Made by a program: the position numbers and the translations under genes. Below the pieces are notes generated by a model. That model was not told where the DNA came from and ran no database searches. It saw nothing but the letters and a program-made list of their open reading frames with translations. A stretch of DNA of 28,483 nucleotides from Bacteroidales bacterium (GTDB lineage Bacteria; Bacteroidota; Bacteroidia; Bacteroidales; UBA932): NCBI GenBank assembly GCA_017555925.1, contig JAFZFL010000135.1, positions 1-28,483 on the forward strand, read 5' to 3'. Within the stretch, counting starts at the first letter, position 1; every line of letters starts with the position of its first letter. Shown in pieces: positions 24,658 to 28,483 of this stretch.

Positions 24658-26169
24658 ATGTTACGTAAAGCGAGGGTAGTGGCAGCTACCATATTTTTTA
24701 TTTCAATCACGCTTCTGTTTCTTGATTTTACAGGAACACTTCATGCATGGTTGGGGTGGATGGTAAAAGTGCAATTTTTTCCAGCCATTCTGGCGCTGAA
24801 TGTGGTGGCGATGGTTGTCTTGTTGCTTCTTACATTGCTGTTCGGAAGAGTCTATTGTTCTGTAATATGCCCTTTAGGTGTGTTTCAGGATCTCTTCTCA
24901 TGGATTGCAGGCAAGAGGAAAAAGAACAGATTCCATTATACAAAATCTTTGGGGTGGCTACGCTACGGAGTGCTTGTGCTCTTTATTGCGGCTCTGTTGG
25001 GAAGTGTAGGAGCAGTCTCCACCATTCTGGAACCATACAGCTCTTATGGAAATATAGTGGCAAATCTTTTTGCACCTGTATGGCAGGCCGGCAATAATGT
25101 ATTGGCCTATTTTGCAGAGAGGGCAGACAGCTATGCCTTCTATAGTGTAGATATCTATGTAAGAAGCATTGCGGCATTTGTATTGGCGGTGGTTACAACT
25201 CTTGTTTTGGCATTTCTTGCATGGAAAGGTGGCAGAACCTATTGCAATACCGTTTGTCCGGTTGGAACAATATTGGGGCTTCTTTCAAGATTCTCATGGT
25301 TCAAGCCTGTTATTGATACAACAAAGTGCAATGGCTGTACATTATGTGAGCGCAACTGCAAATCTTCATGTATCAACAGCAAGGAACACAAGATAGATTA
25401 TAGCCGTTGTGTTGCATGTATGGATTGTATTGACAAATGCAATAGAGGAGCAATCTCTTTTGTTCATGCAAAGGGAGTAAAGTCGGGTGTCTCTTGCAGT
25501 GAGCAGCAAGATAATGGTGGCCGTAGAAAATTCCTTGCTGCTACAGCGGTGTTGGCTACAGCATCATTGGCAAAGGCACAGGAGGATAAGGTAGATGGAG
25601 GACTTGCTGTTGTGCTGGATAAGAAAGCGCCACAACGTACAACCAGGATAGTGCCTCCAGGCGCATTGGGATTGGCAAATATGGAGAATCATTGTGTGGG
25701 ATGCCAGTTGTGCATCACCGCCTGTCCTAACGGTGTGTTGAGGCCAAGTACAGATCTGATGAACTTCCTGAAACCATACTCATCTTACGAGAGGGGTTAT
25801 TGCAGACCCGAGTGTACGGCTTGTTCAAATATATGTCCGGCCGGGGCTATAAGACCTGTAAGTGTTGAAGAGAAATCCTCCATTCAGATAGGACATGCTG
25901 TGTGGATCAAGAAGAATTGTTTGCCTGTTGCAGAGGGAGTGAGTTGTGGAAAATGTGCAAAAGTTTGTCCGGTAGGGGCAATCCAGATGGTAAAGATCTC
26001 TTGCCGGGATTGTAAAGACAAGTGCGACGGCAAGAATAGAAAATGTGAAAAGGTTCCTGTAGTAAATGCAGAGCGTTGCATAGGTTGTGGAGCGTGTGAG
26101 AATTTGTGTCCGTCACGTCCGTTCAGCGCAATTTATGTGGAGGGACACGAAGTGCATAAATTTGTATAA
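24658..26169 (+). CDS. NapH/NapG-like polyferredoxin fusion membrane protein
   Basis: A 503-residue protein from ATG 24658 (a TTG at 24613 would extend it by 15). The N-terminal NapH-like half has four transmembrane helices and two CxxxCP motifs (VYCSVICPLG, TYCNTVCPVG), then two cytoplasmic 4Fe-4S clusters (CNGCTLCERNC, CVACMDCIDKC). Next is a Tat-like signal (GRRKFLAATAVLATASLAKA, near residue 300). A NapG-like C-terminal half carries cysteine motifs CVGCQLCITAC, CTACSNIC, CGKCAKVC, CRDCKDKC and CIGCGACENLC, enough for about four more clusters. NapH oxidises quinol and NapG relays electrons across the membrane, so this is a single-chain relay. It is followed 10 nt later by a Tat-exported aldo/keto reductase, the likely electron acceptor. 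Confidence 0.9.
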   Translation: MLRKARVVAATIFFISITLLFLDFTGTLHAWLGWMVKVQFFPAILALNVVAMVVLLLLTLLFGRVYCSVICPLGVFQDLFSWIAGKRKKNRFHYTKSLGWLRYGVLVLFIAALLGSVGAVSTILEPYSSYGNIVANLFAPVWQAGNNVLAYFAERADSYAFYSVDIYVRSIAAFVLAVVTTLVLAFLAWKGGRTYCNTVCPVGTILGLLSRFSWFKPVIDTTKCNGCTLCERNCKSSCINSKEHKIDYSRCVACMDCIDKCNRGAISFVHAKGVKSGVSCSEQQDNGGRRKFLAATAVLATASLAKAQEDKVDGGLAVVLDKKAPQRTTRIVPPGALGLANMENHCVGCQLCITACPNGVLRPSTDLMNFLKPYSSYERGYCRPECTACSNICPAGAIRPVSVEEKSSIQIGHAVWIKKNCLPVAEGVSCGKCAKVCPVGAIQMVKISCRDCKDKCDGKNRKCEKVPVVNAERCIGCGACENLCPSRPFSAIYVEGHEVHKFV

Positions 26170-26176
26170 GGAGGGG
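26168..26176 (+). promoter_or_regulatory. Strong Shine-Dalgarno site setting the reductase start
   Basis: AAGGAGGGG, a strong Shine-Dalgarno match, lies 3 nt before ATG 26180. Such strong sites are unusual in this window, and it decides the start against the frame-open ATG at 26087 inside the upstream gene. Confidence 0.7.
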
Positions 26177-26179
26177 ATT

Positions 26180-27574
26180 ATGAGTCAGAATGGCAAAAAT
26201 GATATGAACAGACGCAGCTTCTTGAAGAGGTTGGGTCTTGGTGGTGCAATCTCAGCTACTGCATTATATGGTTGTGGAGGTAATGTGAAGGTGCAATATT
26301 CTCCTGAGGGGACAGAGACAGGCGAGATACCAAAGGATAAGATGACATATAGAAGTTTCCCTGCTATTGGAAACGACAGACCGTCAATTCTGGGCTATGG
26401 ATGTATGCGTTGGCCTACTATGCCCAATCCCGATGGAGGAAAGGATATAATCAATCAGGAGACAGTAAACCGTCTTGTTGATTACGCCATTGAACATGGT
26501 GTGAATTTCTTTGATACAGCACCGGTATATGTTCAGGGGCAGTCAGAAAAGTCAACCGGTATTGCTTTGAGCCGCTATCCGAGAGACTCCTACTATCTCT
26601 CTACCAAATTGTCCAATATGAACAACTATACATTTAAGGCCTCCATTGATATGTACAAGCGTTCGTTGGAGAATTTGCAGACCGACTATATAGATTATTA
26701 TCTTCTGCATAATTTGGGAAGGGGCGGTATTGAGATGTTTGAGAAACGCTTTATTGAGAATGGTGTGTTGGATTACATGTTGAAGGAGAGGATGGCAGGA
26801 CGAATCAGAAGACTGGGATGGTCTTTTCATGGCTCAAAGGAGTTGTTTGACCATATGCTGTCGTTGCATGACAAGTATCATTGGGATTTTGTACTGCTTC
26901 AGATAAACTATCTTGACTGGAAGATACCAAAAGGAAGTTCAATTACCGCTGAGTATATGTATGGGGAGTTGGAGAAGAGGGGTATTCCAATTATGGTAAT
27001 GGAGCCTCTTTTGGGAGGAAGACTTGCAAAGTTGCCTGATCATATTGTGGGACGTTTAAAACAGAAGGAGCCTGAACGGAGTGTTGCATCATGGGCGTTC
27101 CGTTTTGTTGGCAGTCATCCCGGTATTATGACAGTGTTGAGCGGTATGACATATATGGAGCATCTGCAGGACAATATACGATCATTTGCTCCACTCAAAC
27201 CTCTTACAGAGGAGGAGAAAGAATTCCTGTACGAGACAGCTAACCTTATAAACGAATACCCTACAATTCCTTGTAATGATTGTAAATATTGCATGCCTTG
27301 TCCTTATGGGTTGGATATTCCGGCAATTCTGCTTCACTACAACAAATGTGTAAATGAAGGTAATGTGCCGGAAAGTTCTCAGTCGGAGAATTACCGCAAG
27401 GCCCGCAGGGCATTTCTGGTAGGGTACGACAGGGCTGTGGAAAAGGTGCGTCAGGCAGAGCGTTGCATAGAGTGTGGAGAGTGTGTGCAGCACTGTCCGC
27501 AAGATATTAAGATTCCAAAAGAATTGGGAAGAATAGCAGATTTCGTTGAGAAATTGAAGCAAGATAAACTATAG
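26180..27574 (+). CDS. Tat-exported aldo/keto reductase with ferredoxin domain
   Basis: A 464-residue protein. A Tat signal (NRRSFLKRLGLGGAIS) leads to a Cys-containing YGCGG, so it may be a Tat-exported lipoprotein. The aldo/keto reductase barrel follows: LGYGCMRWP, FFDTAPVYVQG with catalytic Asp and Tyr, STKLSN with catalytic Lys and DYYLLHNLG with His. The last 90 residues hold two 4Fe-4S-type motifs, CNDCKYCMPCPYGLDIP and CIECGECVQHCP. Cytoplasmic members use NADPH; a periplasmic form would need another donor, for which the upstream polyferredoxin is the obvious candidate. The substrate is unknown. ATG 26180 is chosen by the strong ribosome-binding site. Confidence 0.9.
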   Translation: MSQNGKNDMNRRSFLKRLGLGGAISATALYGCGGNVKVQYSPEGTETGEIPKDKMTYRSFPAIGNDRPSILGYGCMRWPTMPNPDGGKDIINQETVNRLVDYAIEHGVNFFDTAPVYVQGQSEKSTGIALSRYPRDSYYLSTKLSNMNNYTFKASIDMYKRSLENLQTDYIDYYLLHNLGRGGIEMFEKRFIENGVLDYMLKERMAGRIRRLGWSFHGSKELFDHMLSLHDKYHWDFVLLQINYLDWKIPKGSSITAEYMYGELEKRGIPIMVMEPLLGGRLAKLPDHIVGRLKQKEPERSVASWAFRFVGSHPGIMTVLSGMTYMEHLQDNIRSFAPLKPLTEEEKEFLYETANLINEYPTIPCNDCKYCMPCPYGLDIPAILLHYNKCVNEGNVPESSQSENYRKARRAFLVGYDRAVEKVRQAERCIECGECVQHCPQDIKIPKELGRIADFVEKLKQDKL

Positions 27575-27604
27575 TGGTTTAAGTTGTAAATTAGTGATAT
27601 AGAT

Positions 27605-28174
27605 ATGTTTTTGGAGAGTGCCAAACAATCGGGCTGGATAGAGGTGGTGTGTGGCTCTATGTTCTCCGGCAAGACGGAGGAGCTTATAAGACGTTTGAAG
27701 AGGGCTAAGTTTGCAAATCAGAGAGTGGAGATATTCAAGCCCGCAATAGATGTCAGATATTCAAATGAGGAGGTGGTTTCGCACGATTCCCACTCTATAC
27801 TCTCTACACCTGTGGAGACATCAGATTCAATTATGCTATTGACTGGAGATGTGGATGTTGTGGGAATTGATGAGGTACAGTTCTTTGATGGCAATATTGT
27901 AAATGTATGTCAGCAGTTGGCAGACAGGGGCGTGAGGGTTATCTGCGCTGGACTCGATATGGATTATTTGGGTAATCCGTTTGGCCCTATGCCACAACTT
28001 ATGGCTGTAGCCGAGCATGTTACCAAGGTTCATGCAATTTGTGTGAAATGTGGTAATCTTGCCAATCATTCGCACCGTCTTACGGCGAGCGACAAGTTGG
28101 TGGAGTTGGGTGAAAAAGATACCTATGAACCAATTTGCCGGCACTGTTTCAATAAAGCGGGAGTAAGGAGATAA
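27605..28174 (+). CDS. tdk: Thymidine kinase
   Basis: A 189-residue type II thymidine kinase that phosphorylates thymidine for DNA synthesis by salvage. The P-loop is [10 protein letters not shown] (about 17-26), the catalytic Glu region is GIDEVQFF, and the zinc site has four cysteines in CVKCG and CRHC. The size is typical of bacterial TK1-type enzymes. It starts 30 nt after the reductase gene and is probably read with it, though the functions appear unrelated. All key motifs are present. Confidence 0.96.
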   Translation: MFLESAKQSGWIEVVCGSMFSGKTEELIRRLKRAKFANQRVEIFKPAIDVRYSNEEVVSHDSHSILSTPVETSDSIMLLTGDVDVVGIDEVQFFDGNIVNVCQQLADRGVRVICAGLDMDYLGNPFGPMPQLMAVAEHVTKVHAICVKCGNLANHSHRLTASDKLVELGEKDTYEPICRHCFNKAGVRR

Positions 28175-28202
28175 GAGAATGTTAAATTAGGTCTGTTTTA
28201 AT

Positions 28203-28483
28203 ATGGATACTCAAAGAGAAGATATAAAATTAAAGGATATTTTTGCTTTGGCGGCAGATATGATAGAACAAAGCAATGCCTCCATCGAAAAGCGTTTGGC
28301 AAAATTGGAAGAGACCATTCGTGAACAACAATACATTATAGCTGAATTGGAGAAGCGTCTGCATTTTCAGGAGGGTATGGTTGATGAACTGGAACAGAGG
28401 AATGCCTTGCAGAATATCAACAGCCAGCTTGAAAGAGGTGAAGTTGAGCCAGATGGTTCAATTCCTGATGATATGGCTGGGCT
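28203..28483 (+). CDS. Coiled-coil hypothetical protein (3' partial)
   Basis: The frame opens at ATG 28203, 28 nt after tdk, and runs off the window end. The 93 visible residues (MDTQREDIKLKDIFALAADM on) are Glu/Leu-rich with heptad-like spacing around ASIEKRLAKLEETIREQQ and IIAELEKRLHFQEGMVDELE, a probable coiled coil. The family is not recognised; the EKRLxxLE pattern loosely recalls SlyX-type proteins, which is not enough for a call. Confidence 0.6.
   Translation, partial: MDTQREDIKLKDIFALAADMIEQSNASIEKRLAKLEETIREQQYIIAELEKRLHFQEGMVDELEQRNALQNINSQLERGEVEPDGSIPDDMAG

Overview
This 28.5-kb window looks like chromosome from a member of the Bacteroidales. Genes mostly lack strong Shine-Dalgarno sites. 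Several start regions carry the Bacteroidetes -7 promoter box TAnnTTTG (1186, 5959, 23957 on +; 18898, 19577, 23904 on -). The gene families also fit: a LeuRS with Bacteroidetes-style insertions, membrane-anchored AraC regulators, a DUF2795 protein, a GH20 lipoprotein and a menaquinone futalosine-pathway gene. The family cannot be fixed from sequence alone. No tRNA, rRNA, CRISPR array or intact insertion sequence was seen.

Left arm (1-15517, all +): a 5'-cut M28 metallopeptidase carrying a C-terminal TonB-like domain; leuS; two tandem YitT membrane proteins; a seven-helix membrane AraC regulator overlapped by a second short AraC-type regulator; then a tight run ettA - trkA - Uup-like ABC-F - thioredoxin-like lipoprotein - GH20 beta-hexosaminidase lipoprotein. 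Gaps in that run are 6-27 nt, so it may be one transcription unit mixing translation factors, potassium uptake control and envelope or glycan functions.

Middle (15518-19289, mostly -): a small accessory module. A Xre-type control protein, a cytosine-C5 methyltransferase with a roughly 170-residue N-terminal extension, and an NgoBV-like restriction endonuclease read as one C-M-R operon. It abuts a decapitated remnant of an AlbA/HATPase_c_4-type ATP-binding regulator. A symmetric array of four heptamers (15607-15657) lies between the remnant and the GH20 gene. On the other side is a 419-bp gene-poor stretch holding a GC-richer scrap of unknown origin. The module is probably horizontally acquired and replaced most of an older accessory gene.

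Right arm (19290-23855, -): a DUF2795 protein with its own promoter and terminator, then a likely operon reading response regulator - histidine kinase - futalosine hydrolase (mqnB) - LolD/MacB-type ATPase - corrinoid adenosyltransferase. From 23957 on the + strand: divergent folE, a polyferredoxin that fuses NapH-like and NapG-like halves, a Tat-exported aldo/keto reductase with its own ferredoxin domain, tdk, and the start of a coiled-coil protein cut by the window end.

The best candidate for an undescribed system is the NapH/NapG fusion plus Tat-exported Fe-S aldo/keto reductase (24658-27574). It reads as a quinol-to-periplasm electron chain feeding a reductase of unknown substrate. The M28-TonB fusion, the overlapping AraC pair and the heptamer dyad next to the restriction module are the next most interesting signals.
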